Source: Cycas panzhihuaensis (Eukaryota; Cycadophyta). Taken from it: 64,000 bases of DNA. Each line of letters starts with the position of its first letter. The first letter of the stretch is position 1. The stretch is taken from assembly GCA_023213395.1 (NCBI GenBank), contig CM041465.1, forward strand, positions 189,665,741-189,729,740, written 5' to 3'. The translations under genes were made by a program, and so were the position numbers. The notes beneath the pieces were generated by a model. It was given only the letters and a program-made list of their open reading frames with translations. It was not told where the DNA came from and made no database searches. Of the stretch, positions 11,809 through 22,429 are shown piece after piece.

Positions 11809-13476
11809 GTGCGAAGGTCATCTTCCCCTTCGTGCTCCCCTGATCGCCGTGCTCCATCACCTTCGCGGTCCCATAACAAGGGAAAGAAGGTGATCCAAAT
11901 GCTCGAGACCACTCTGCTTTATGCGTTAACCCGGTCTCAAGCTGCAAAGGAGGCAACAGATGTCTCCATGTCTACCTCGCAGCTCGATCCCCCTCCGGAA
12001 GTCGTTCCTCCGGAGATCCCTGCACTTCCCAAGAGCATTCCGGTCCGCCCCGGTCGATTCGACTTTAGGAGAGCCATTACCCAACCCACAGGGAGGGGTA
12101 AGCCCTTCTCTGTGGTCGAAGAGCTTCTTACTGTGGCCGCCGGGATGTCCATCATGGACGTCTTAAGAAGTTGCCCTGAGCAACGAGCACTCCTCTTAGA
12201 AGCTCTTGGATCGAATGACGCGTCCGTTCATGCCTTGGGTATAACTCAAAGCTGCGAACCCATTGTCTCCTTCGATCCCAGAGATCTTCCCGCATCTAGT
12301 GGAAGGGAATGCCAATGGAACTTCCCTTTCACTATTACCATAGATACTCCTGATTGCACGTTGCGAAGAACCATCGTGGACAACGGTTCTTCCGTCAACG
12401 CCATACCTTTATGCGTTATGCAAGAGCTTGGCGTCTCCGCCTTGGAACCCGTTCCGTGGCGTTGTCAGGGTTATGACGGTAGCGAGAAGACTCCCTTAGG
12501 ATCTGTCTCGATACCCCTTACCCTCGAGGACAAGACTATTGTCACCGACATCGTCGTCCCCGATGTTGACGTTGATTACAACTTGCTTCTGGGTTGACCA
12601 TGGCTTAACCAAATGGGAGTCGTGTGTTCTACCCGTTGGGGGCAACTTAAATTTGTCCGTAATGGACAAATGAAGGTTGTCTCCCATGATCAATCGCTCA
12701 TCAAACCATCTAGGCCTTCCGCCCAGACAAGCCATGGCCATACGAAGGGAAACAAGCGCCCTTTCGACCATGCCTCGGCTTGCTCCATTGGAATCCCTGA
12801 TTCCTCTTACCGAGAAGAAGATCCCACACCTTTTTCTCCTGGTTTGACGCACTTTGCCCCCATTGGTGTCAGGAGCTATGGGTATCTCGCCGTGTTTGAT
12901 GACGATGGGTCCCATAGTAAGGATAAGGGCTGTCCTCACCCAGTTTCATTCCTCCGCACTAGTGTGGGGCATCCTCCTAGTCCTAGGCTCCCTCCTAGGG
13001 CCCTTTTTATTGTAGATCCTGGTCATTTTCACATGTCACATGACATTGCGCATGTCGATCATCACGTTCCTAGCTCTCCCGTCCCGTCACCTCCCATAGG
13101 TGACGATGTCGAGAGTTCCCCTCTTGCCTTTTACGAGAGGCCTCTCATTGACTCTCCTTCGGAGTCCCTTAGGGATGATGGGCAGTTTTTAGGTCATACC
13201 GGTCCTATTGCTCCCACGTTATCGCGTGCCTCGTCCATTAGAAGTCAGGTCATCCATGGGGTGGACTACTTCGAAGACGATGAGGCTTTGCTAGAGCACT
13301 TAGCAGGTTCCATGCCTAGTTTGCCTCCTGGTCACCACAAGCTTGGCCACCAGAAGGTCTTAGTGATTGGGTCCATGTTAGCTGACCCAATCCCTTCTTC
13401 CGTTTCCTCCCTTCCAGTTAATCTTTCCCCTCTCCAATTCGAGGAGGGGAATGCCATGTGCATGGGGGCAACTTAG
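11809..13476 (+). pseudogene. Aspartic protease and pre-RT linker, copy B
   Basis: A reading frame of 262 codons holds the SQAAKEA linker, FPFTITIDTPDC, the catalytic VDNGSSVN and YNLLLG. A TGA at 12595-12597 replaces the Gln codon in LLG-x-PWL (copy E has CAA). The frame then runs 12613-13476 through MGVVCSTRWGQLKF and a Ser/Pro/His-rich linker ending in EDDEALLEHL and MCMGAT. The protease would cut the Gag-Pol polyprotein. DNGS stands where most retropepsins have D-T/S-G. Confidence 0.85.
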
Positions 13477-14689
13477 GGGCCCCAGACAAGGTCATCAAGG
13501 TAGGAGCGGAATATACTCCTGACGAAGTGAGGGAATACTCCCTCATGTTATGGGAATTCCGCGATGTTTTCGCATGGGACTAGGATATGAAGGGCATTGA
13601 CCCTTCCATCGTCACGCATAACCTTACGACCTTCCATGGCGCTCGCCCCGTGCATCAGAAGCAGCGTCCCCTTCACCCAAAGCTTTCATCTGCCGTTAAG
13701 ATGGAAGTTGAGAAGCTCCTGGATGCGAGACTCATTTCCTCCATCGATTACCCTAAGTGGGTATCGAATATCATTCCCGTTGCTAAGAAGAACGGGACCA
13801 TTCGTATTTGTGCTGATTTTCGTAACATAAACAATGCTTGTCCTAAGGACAACTTTTCTTTTCCTTCATTGATCAAATAATCGATCGTACGGCTGGATTC
13901 GAAGTTATGTCCTTAATGGACGGCTTCTCCGGCTACAACCAGATTCAGATTTCTCCCAAAGACCGCCATAAGACGGCCTTCACTATGCCATCGGGTACCT
14001 TTGCCTACAAGGCAATGCCCTTTGGTCTTAAGAATGTAGGGGCTACTTATCAAAGAGCCATGCATTTTATCTTTCATGACCTCATCAACAATACATTGGA
14101 GGTTTTCATGGATGATATGATGGGCCTCTCGCGTTCCAGAGCCCATCATCTCTCTGACTTGTGTGCCATCTTTGCGAGATACCGCAAATACCATATTAGT
14201 CTAAACCTGCTGAAATGCGTATTTGTCGTCACCTTAGGCAAACTCTTAGGTTTCCTCATGTCCCAATAAGGAATCCAAATCGATCTGAAAAAAGTCAAGG
14301 TAATCCTTGACATGCCGCTGCCTAGGACCCAACGATAAATTAAGTCGTTTCTAGGTAGGCTTGGTTTCTTGAGGCGTTTTTTGGCAGATTTCACCATAAA
14401 CGCCAAGCCTCTTATGAACCTATTAAAGAAAGGAGCCCCTTTTGCTTGGTCGGATAAGACCCAAAAAGCCTTCATAGGGCTCAAGGAAGCTCTCGTTTCT
14501 GCCCCTACACTGGCGCCTCCTCGCTTTGATAGGCCCTTAACCCTATACACCTTGGTAACCGACGAATCCCTAGGCACAATGCTCACACAGGAGGACGATT
14601 CAGGAACCGAGAGGGCCATCTATTTCATCAGCCACACTCTCATTACCGCTGAATTGAATTAACCCCCCACCAAAAAGGAATGCCTCTCC
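13477..14689 (+). pseudogene. Reverse transcriptase and N-terminal RNase H, copy B
   Basis: RT motifs in order: DPSIVTHNLTTF, YPKWVSNIIPVAKKNG, DFRNINNACPKDNF (frameshift at about 13875), MDGFSGYNQIQ, DRHKTAFTMPSGTFAYKAMPFG, and the active site FMDD at 14105-14116 in place of the usual Y-x-DD. An in-frame TAA at 14267-14269 lies in the connection after LGFLMSQ; copy D has the same stop. RNase H follows at 14369-14662 with the first acidic residue in VTDESLG and a TAA after AELN. RT copies element RNA into cDNA. Confidence 0.88.
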
Positions 14690-16249
14690 TTGGTCTATGC
14701 GACCAAGAAGTTCAGGCATTACTTGCTCGGCAATATGACCAAGGTGATCGTTCAATCTGATCCCTTGCGTTATTTACTTACCCGTTCAGATTTGACAGGT
14801 AGGGCGGGACGTTGGGCCATCCTGCTTCAAGAGTTCAACTTGCAAGTTGTCAACAAGAAGTTGAAGAAGGGAATGATAGTAGCAGAGCAATTAGCCAATG
14901 CCTCTATTCCCAACGCGAGCGGCGTTCCCATTGACGACTCTTTCCTGGACGAGTCTATTATGACTGTTCAAGATGCTTCTCCTCACCCACTCACCGACAG
15001 TGAGTGGTATGGTGACATTGTGCGATATCTAACTCAACAAGAATATCGCCCTGAAGCCAGTAACAAAGTTAGGTCACGTATCCGTGCCACTGCTAGGCAA
15101 TACTTCCTCGTAGATGAAGTGTTGTACAAGAGGTCTGTCGATGGGATCCTGCTTCGCTGCGTCGCCCCTGACGAAGCAGACCAAATACTCTGCGAATGCG
15201 ACCATGGCATTTGTGGGGGCCACTTTGGGGGCCAATCCATGGCCCAAAGGATCCTCCATATGGGCTATTACTGGCCGTCCTTATTCAAGGACACCCACGC
15301 TTGTGCCCTTAGATGTCGGCATTGTCAGGAGCACGCCAACGTCTCTCACATACCTTCCGAGGCGTTGCATCCTATCGTGTCTTCGTGGCCCTTTTCTCAA
15401 TGGGGTTTAGACCTCATTGGGGCTATATCACCGCCATCTTCCGCACAACACAAATATATCTTAACTGCTACCGAATACTTCACTAAATGGGCAGAGGCAA
15501 TCCCCCTGTCCACTACCCCTGGTAAGACGATAGCCACCTTCGTCTACCATTATATTATTTGCCGTTTCAGAATTCCAGATGTCCTAATTACGGATAATGG
15601 AACTTCCTTCTGTAATAAGGAAATGGATGAATTGTTCGAGAAATTCAAGATCTCGCACAAGACGTCATCTCCTTATTACCCCCAAGCGAACGGGCAAGTT
15701 GAATCTTTCAACAAAACGCTCGTCGGTATCTTGAATAAAACTGTCGCCCAGTCTCAAAGAGACTGGCATATCCAACTCCCTTCCGCTCTATGGGCTTATC
15801 GCACTTCCATCTGCACGGCTACCAGAATGACCCCATTCTCGTTAGTCTACGGAACCAAGGCGATACTCCCATTAGAAGTGGAGATCCCTTCTCTTCGGGT
15901 TTCCCTTCGAGGCCTCATTGACGAGGAGTCTATTTGCCAGGCTCGCCTCTTAGACCTCGAAGCCCTGGATGAGAAGTGCTTAACGGCTTATCAAGCGAAC
16001 CTCGCTTCGAAAGCCCACTTGCAAAGGACACACGACAAACGTCTTCGTGCTCGTCCTTTGTATCCCGGGGACCACGTCCTCAAATTGGAGTATCTTTATG
16101 ATCGCTTGGCCAAATTCGGGCCCAAGTGGATAGGCCCCTTCGTCATTCTCGAAAGCCTCGATAATGGCGCATACAGGATCGCCACCTTAAACGACTTGGA
16201 ACTTGAGAAAGCGGTCAACGGAAAGTTCCTCAAGAAATTTTATGCGTGA
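14690..16249 (+). CDS. RNase H C-terminus plus full integrase, copy B (519-codon open frame)
   Basis: This is the longest open pol frame in the window. Residues 1-70 finish the gypsy RNase H (VQSDPLRYLL, GRAGRWAILLQEF). No second RNase H lies between this and integrase: the frame passes directly from VAEQLAN into an integrase linker. Integrase keeps all key residues: zinc ligands His172, His178, Cys209 and Cys212; catalytic Asp241 (GLDLIGA), Asp302 (ITDNGT) and Glu338 (GQVESFNKT); and a GPF module (PKWIGPFVIL). It ends KKFYA. The first ATG is internal to the pol reading frame, so this is a domain of a polyprotein and has no start of its own. Confidence 0.9.
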   Translation: MVYATKKFRHYLLGNMTKVIVQSDPLRYLLTRSDLTGRAGRWAILLQEFNLQVVNKKLKKGMIVAEQLANASIPNASGVPIDDSFLDESIMTVQDASPHPLTDSEWYGDIVRYLTQQEYRPEASNKVRSRIRATARQYFLVDEVLYKRSVDGILLRCVAPDEADQILCECDHGICGGHFGGQSMAQRILHMGYYWPSLFKDTHACALRCRHCQEHANVSHIPSEALHPIVSSWPFSQWGLDLIGAISPPSSAQHKYILTATEYFTKWAEAIPLSTTPGKTIATFVYHYIICRFRIPDVLITDNGTSFCNKEMDELFEKFKISHKTSSPYYPQANGQVESFNKTLVGILNKTVAQSQRDWHIQLPSALWAYRTSICTATRMTPFSLVYGTKAILPLEVEIPSLRVSLRGLIDEESICQARLLDLEALDEKCLTAYQANLASKAHLQRTHDKRLRARPLYPGDHVLKLEYLYDRLAKFGPKWIGPFVILESLDNGAYRIATLNDLELEKAVNGKFLKKFYA

Positions 16250-17065
16250 TCTTTCTGCTCTTTTCTTCGCCATGCTCCGAAATAAGCCTAAACTACCATT
16301 TTAAATTGTTCCTATTCCTCCCAACCACGGGTGGAATGGCAATTTAAGATGGATTTTCGGTTCTTCTTCCGGTTCCTTCCACGGAACCCGTATTCCCGTG
16401 TGCTCTTGGGAACCTTTGTCCTCCTATTTGGGTATCCCCTGACTAGGACGATGCTGTGGAGTATCGTCACTCCCCTCTCGTGCCTGTCGTTTCCTTCGCA
16501 TATTCCACTATGCTCCCTTGTGGACGTGCATATCGCTCTATTTCTAACCTCACACCTCTTGATCGCCTCTGTTTACGGTGGACGTGTGTGCTCCTGTTAG
16601 ACATATAGCCGTACATGGAAGGAAACACATTCATATTACAACAAAATATTAACAACAAAAATCTACATTTGCAACATATTTACACTTACAACATATAAAC
16701 ATTTGCAACATACAAAAACATTCATCATACAAAGTAAATCATACATGTTATCTCTATCATACATGATACACACCATTTCATGTCAAAGTGGGGTTCCAAT
16801 TACCCCATGTATATATATATATCAAAAAGTGTCATAGTACATCATGCATGTGGGAAGCCGGGATCCTTGCAGGGGGGGTACAATCATGTGAGTCTACATA
16901 TGACCCCTTGGAGGCCCATGCTTTCCCGTCAAAATCATATATGCATCTCATCTATCGCCGTCACGACCACAGGGTCCCATCCCCCGGTCTATGTGATCCC
17001 TCTCCTGGGGACCACATCCCTGCGAGGCTCCTCCTGGGCCTCCGTGAGCTGCCCGCCTCTCTCTC
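16250..17065. other. Convergent spacer, copy B
   Basis: The spacer is homologous to 1028-1827 and 45405-46070. It contains a (TA)n run at about 16806-16821. No gene is visible; ORFs here do not correspond between copies. Confidence 0.6.
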
Positions 17066-17451
17066 CTAGTCCCAAGGCTGTCTCGGGGTCGTAGCCACTG
17101 TCTGTGTGTGGGTCTGGCTCCTGCTCGACCTCGAGACCACCTGTGCCACCAGCTGGTCGTAGCGGACCTGGATGCGATCCCTCTCGCCTCGGAGTCCCTC
17201 CTCTATGGCTCTGAACTTCTCCTTCGACGCCTTAAGGCGCTCCTCTAGGACTGCTAGGCCGGTGTTGCTCCCCGCATCTCCCCCTACCCCGCTGTGTGTC
17301 TCCAAGGCCTGGACCCATTTGCGCAGCTCGTCCCGCTCACCCCCGGGTCGTCGAGCTCGCTGCACCGCCAGAATGCCATGTGCTCCTGGGTCTCTGCAGA
17401 CCAGATGTCTCTCGCTCTCGCCAATGGGGCGAATGCCTACATGTAGGATCC
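17066..17451 (-). pseudogene. Antisense PMD gene fragment (coiled-coil exon 2), copy B
   Basis: On the minus strand from 17451 the sequence reads through FAPLARARDIW-like sequence, then RDELRKWVQALE, LAVLEERLKASKEKFRAIEE, DRIQVRYDQLVAQVVSRSS, ending TTPRQPWD. The rest of the gene (PMD exon) is missing because copy E is inserted at 17452. B keeps seven more residues (one heptad) in the coiled coil than A and D. Confidence 0.8.
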
Positions 17452-20018
17452 TGTTTCCCAGCTACTGGGAATGGACTCGAGACGCATCGACGCAGGTTTG
17501 TTCAGGTATATTCTCTTACTTTTCTTGCCTTGGTTTGATTAAGGTTACTTAGAGTAGTTTGTTTGACATATGCCTGCCTGCACGCATTGCTTGTCTGCCT
17601 GCTCATAATGCATGTGCCTAACGGCACGCCTTCAGCCTATGACGACTCACAATGGGGGCATTCCTTAGCGAATGCTACACCCCGTATGGCACACAGCCAC
17701 CCATGGTGTCTCCACAGTTTCCCGGGATTGTTTCCGCCAGTTTACTTGCTCATGCTGCGACATGTCGTCTGTGTTACCATCCTTTCTAAGTCAAACTCGA
17801 TCCTTAGTTAGGACTTTTTGGGTTGTTTTGGGTGCTTGCCCACTGCCTGGGCCTTCCATCAACTGATTTGACTCATGATTAGCTTCAGTTTTTGCCTCAA
17901 AACCTGATTTTGCTGCTTGTTTTTCTCTTTTTTTAATTTCAGGCTGATACCGTAGTAAACTAAGTGGTACTGCAGAGTTTGCAGCGGTACTGCAGAGTTC
18001 GCTGCGGTACGACTGTTTGAAATTTAAAAAAGGAGAACCACATGACAGTTTCCGCTTTTTTCGCAAAACTGTCGCATGGCTTCATTCGATTGGAGGTGCC
18101 CTGACATCCCCAACGTTCACCTGCTGTGAACAGGGGATAAAGGGAATTTTCCTCCCCATTTTCAGGACTTTTTGCCTATTTTCAAACTTCCAAGAGAATT
18201 TTCCAAAGGACTGCACACAGGAAAACACACAAAAAATAACTTCATGCACAACAACTGAAGAGGGTGAAACGGGCTGCCATCAATGGATTTTGCAGGGCCA
18301 TTGCTGCCCCTTACTACTCTCCATAGCCAGCTCTACTCCCTTTTGCAGGTGCTCAGAGATTCAGGGGTCTCCTTCAACCAAGAAGCTACCCCAAAGTTTT
18401 ATTTCACAGCTCCAAACTTGCAAGGAGCCTCTTTCATTCATACCTCAGCAGGAAATGTTCATGACCAGCCCCTATTTGGCCTCTATTGCTGCTGATCTAA
18501 GTGGCAGAAGGCATGCTTAGTCTCTCTACACAAGGTACCCCTTAGTTTTCACTTGCAATTTCTTGTTTTTGTACTTACACTTCTTTTTCTTTTTCTTACT
18601 TGCGATCCCTTGTCTATATTTGCAATTTTCTTGTTTTTACCAACAAGTAGTCCATTCATTTCCCTTGTTTTCTCTCTTTTACTTCTAAATGAAAGTGATC
18701 ACCATTAGCCATAGCTACCCTGTAGTGCTACCTTGAACCAGAGCCACTCTCTTGGTATTTTTCCTTGGAGCCCCTCCATTTTCTCCAAGGCCCTCCTTTA
18801 CTCTTTCCTTAGTCAGCCAGTGCAAGGGCATATACACGAGGATTCGAGGGAGGTAGGTGGGGTTATGTCCTATTTTTCCATCCTTCTCCCCAAGGGTTTC
18901 GTCCCTTGTCCTCTTCCCCTTTCCATACACGCTTTGTTAAGGAACGAGTCAAGGAAGTCTAGGGGACTTTGGCCAGGGCATCCCGACCGGTTTGAGGTAA
19001 TCCGCATCCACCTTGTTACCACCTGGTGTTTCTTTCCCGAACTCCATGGAGACCTCCCGTGGGTGAGTTAGCCATCCTGAGGCTATACTCATTTTCATTT
19101 CGTGTGTTTGTGGCATTTGGTAGTGTGAGAGTATTTCGTGCGCTTTTATTTCGTTTTTGCTACACTCTAATGCATAGTTCAGTTTCTTTAGTTTAGTTGA
19201 TTTCAGTTCACATACATATACGTATATCTTTCGCCATATTTTGTAGCCTCTCTCCTGAGAGGAAGGTGCTTTTCACACTTGTTTGCAGGATCGCGTTGGT
19301 GGAAGTGGTGCGTGAGGCGGGCCCGCTGCCAGTTAGCTCTCACATGGTATTTCTCTTCTTTAGTTGCGAGTTCCTTTTTTCGTCCTTTCATTTCATTTAG
19401 TTTCGCATGCTCAAGGGGAGGTAAGTGAACCCCCTTTCCACCGTCGACCGACATTGCATGCGTGGAGAAAGGAGAAAGAGGGAGCAGAACCTAGCGAGAT
19501 TAGCCATACTCCTACTCGAACGCCGGATCCAGGTATTCCTCTCGTTTCTTTCGTGTTTCCTTTTATGCTATTTTTGTGCTTTTGCATTTGCCTGAATAGA
19601 TAAGAAAGGATAAAAGAACATAAAGAAAAAGGGGGAAAATAATCTTTTCTTTGCATTGAACTATTTTCTTGCTTTACATAGCATTGGTGTAGAAAGCCCA
19701 ATTATATTGTACCCTTCAGCCACACCCTGCACCACATCTATTTGCACGTTAGATTAGTTGTCCCTTCGTTGCCTTCTCATTACCTTGAGAAGCCGCAACG
19801 CGCAGGGCTTCCTTTTCCTTCCCGGCCATCCGAAGGGTAGGAAGGCCTTGTTTTTGCATGGCTACCTGGAAGCAACCAGGTACCTTGCAGTTTCGAACCC
19901 ATGCTCTGGCGCACGGACGTCCTACGAGGTGAGATCCTCGCTGTCTGGCTTAGTTAGCATAGTACTTTTTATATGCCTTTGCTAGACGTAGGATCACCGC
20001 CCCGTAGAGAGCGTTTCA
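17452..20018 (+). repeat. 5' LTR, copy E (2.57 kb)
   Basis: It begins TGTTTCCCAGCTACTGGG and ends GTAGAGAGCGTTTCA one base before the PBS. The termini align with the reverse complement of the D and C LTRs, but much of the interior is diverged and pyrimidine-rich. Tandem GCGGTACTGCAGAGTT-like units lie near 17947-18012. A 167-codon ORF at 18017-18520 has no recognisable domain and is not called. Confidence 0.88.
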
Positions 20019-20019
20019 C

Positions 20020-20038
20020 TGGCGACCATACTGGGGAC
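20020..20038 (+). other. Primer-binding site, copy E
   Basis: TGGCGACCATACTGGGGAC starts one base after the LTR end. This is the clearest PBS of the family and marks the element's orientation. The TGGCGAC...TGGGGA pattern resembles the PBS of Ogre/Tat elements, which are reported to use tRNA-Arg; a match to a particular tRNA is not verified. Confidence 0.8.
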
Positions 20039-20201
20039 TGCCAGTTAGGAAGCTAATTTCGCTCCTCTCTTCTGTTGGTGTTCTTGCCTCTAGGTAGTTT
20101 CTTGTTTCGTGTTTTCAGTTGGGCAACCCCCAACATGCACGCTTCACTGTCTTTCTTTTTTGCTTTTTCGTTTCTTCTAACAACGCTCGCAAAGGCGTTG
20201 C

Positions 20202-22429
20202 ATGTGACGTTTCTCGCGTCGCTTGCGAGGTTTGCCGCCGTTGTTAGAAGGCCAATCGCCTCGTTCCCTTCCGTCGTCGAACCCCTATTCGACAATGGAA
20301 GGTTACCCATCTGATTGGGCTTACCACACCATGACTTCGGGAACTCAAGAGTTCCCTTCATCTATCACGGAATCAGCCCATAAGGGCGATGATTCCATCT
20401 ACTATCCAGATGACCAATTCCATCCTGCTGACTTTCGCCCTTCCACCCATGCAGCGGAAGATTCAGCTCCTCATAAGACTCACCATCCCACCGGTGAGCC
20501 TTAAGAGGAGCGTCTTGAGGGATCCCCTACTTTTGAGATCCCGTCGACTTCGTATGGCTACGAAGATACCCCTCCATCCGACGTAGTCGAAGCGCTTAGC
20601 GAGTACTTTCGAGCAACTCGCCGCCAACCGCACCCTAGATGGTTTGAAGAAGTGTTGCGTAATATAGCATCTTACTCATCCATCCCTGCGCCTTCTACAA
20701 CGATTGACACTTCTGCTCGCGCACATCCGTCCTATGCCGTGTCTACCCTGACTCCCAGGACGAGCGTTGCGCCGCCTGTTTCTAGCTGAGGTCCTACTTC
20801 TTCCGGACCCGTTCGTGGCATGTCCTTTCCCCAACTCAGGGTTAGCATGCCGTTTTCAAGCCAAACGCATGCGCCACCTTCAAACGTGGCACACGCGTTC
20901 CATAGTAGGCCTCGAGGTCCTACTAGCGCTGCCGCCGTTAACTATGTAGGACCTACTCCTACATACGTTCCAAACTCTGCTAGTGGTCCTTCCCTTTACG
21001 TGCCCCCAGGTTACACGTCTCAACCGTGGGAGCAAGCTAAGGGAAACCATCTCCCTGTTTATGGGGTGGACCCGTTGCACCCATATGGGGTTGCGCCACC
21101 TACGGGTGGCCCCTATGGGCAAACCCCGGTTCCTCACCCTGCGTTTCCGTCATCTAGTGCAACTCCCATTGCTGCGTCATCGCAAGGGAGTGTACCTCCT
21201 TTCCAGACCATTTACCCGCAACCCCCTTTCCAACAAGGGGCATTTGCCTAAGGAGGGATGGGTTTACCACCCCCATCCATTCCTTTGCCAGTCGTCGATC
21301 CATTAGCCCAAGTGAGGACGTGTCCTTTCATGGACTATAGGTCGACGCCATTGTCTGTTGAGGCGCTAAGGACCAACCTGCTGCCTCACCCTCCTGAAGT
21401 TCCCAAATTTGATGGAACTTCGTCACAAGACCCAACCGAGCATGTACGCAGCTTCTCTATGGTGTGCATCGATTATTGAGCTTACGACCATATCCTTATG
21501 AAGCTATTTCCGCAATCCTTGCAGGGTGACGCCCTCAAGTTGTTTTACCGCCTTCCCGCTCATTCGATTTCTTCATTCCAGCAATTGGTGGACGAGTTCG
21601 TCAACTATTTTGACGTAGCCCGCCCATTCGAAAGCGGAATGAAGGCGCTTATGTCGCTTAAACAAGGTCACGACGAGATGAATCGTGACTTTGTGTGACG
21701 CTTTCACGATCTTCTTCACTCTACCAAGGCCACGTTGCCCGAGGAGTTGAAGCGAGATCTCTTCGTCAACGCACTTCGCCCCGAAGTGCATGTAGAAGTC
21801 CTCAAGATGGGGGCAACTACATGTGACTCCGCGATCATGAGGTGTTTGGCGTTGGAGGCCATTGAGATCCAAGTGGAACTCAAGAAACCTCCTAAGCCCT
21901 CGCAACGTCGCGAGGCGCCTCCCCCAGCAAAGGAAACCAAACCTTCGTAGCCCGCTAGGTCCACCTCTCATCCGACTGAGAGGACCCTAGATCCTCTTAC
22001 TTTTGCTATTCACTCATTTGAGCGAATGATGAAGGAGCTAAAACTCCAGCCTCCTTCGTCGCCAACCTCCCATAAACCTATTCAGTAAGCTTATCGCGCG
22101 ATGCCTCCCAAAGGGGGTAACACACAGCCTTCCCAAGCAAGGAGGACCGATCCTCCCCTTGAGAAGAGGTGGTGTTCCATCCACGGGGAGTGTTTCCATG
22201 ACGATTCGCGTTGCCGGGCACAGCACCCATGCGATGCCCCGCCGTGTGATTTGTCCCCAGGCGAGCATCGAGGCCTAACCTCGATCATCCTATTCATAGA
22301 GACCCGTTCCCCAAACATGGGGAACGCGGTCGGGTTGTTCAGCAAAGGAACAATCAGAATCGGGATAGATCTCCCGATCCTCGCCCTTCGCATGGTAGAG
22401 GGAAGGGTGTACGAAGGTCACCTTCCCTT
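20202..22429 (+). pseudogene. Gag, copy E
   Basis: The start codon at 20202 is followed at once by TGA, where D has CGA, so translation from it would fail. Beyond it are GLPPLLEG, MEGYPSDWAYHT, a Pro-rich central part (FPQLRVSMPF, LYVPPGYTSQPWE, DPLHPYGVAPPTGG), and the Gag domain at 21498-21950 (LFYRLPAHSISSFQQLVDEFV is split across blocks; ELKRDLFVNALRPE). A TGA at 21696-21698 interrupts it. The knuckle CSIHGECFHDDSRC is near 22172-22213. Stops are mostly single transitions. Confidence 0.85.

Larger units (their letters stand above)
10928..17451 (+). mobile_element. Copy B: Ty3/gypsy element fragment (plus strand)
   Basis: This is the middle and 3' half of an element: gag from mid-domain, protease, RT, RNase H, integrase (stop at 16249), convergent spacer, and the tail of the antisense gene. 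Its 5' part was displaced to the left by copy A (beyond the window). Its 3' part is cut at 17451, where copy E's LTR begins with TGTTTCCC. B and E are very alike across gag and protease and belong to one subfamily. Integrase is the best preserved in the window. Confidence 0.88.

Noticed and set aside
18017-18520. 167-codon plus-strand ORF
   Set aside because: It lies wholly inside copy E's LTR, has no domain I recognise and no counterpart frame in the other LTRs.
17452-20018. LTR shared by B and E as a tandem dimer from unequal recombination
   Set aside because: B breaks inside its antisense gene exactly at TGTTTCCC, with B's PMD exon, aRNH and PPT absent. A clean insertion of E explains this better, though its second target duplication was not found.
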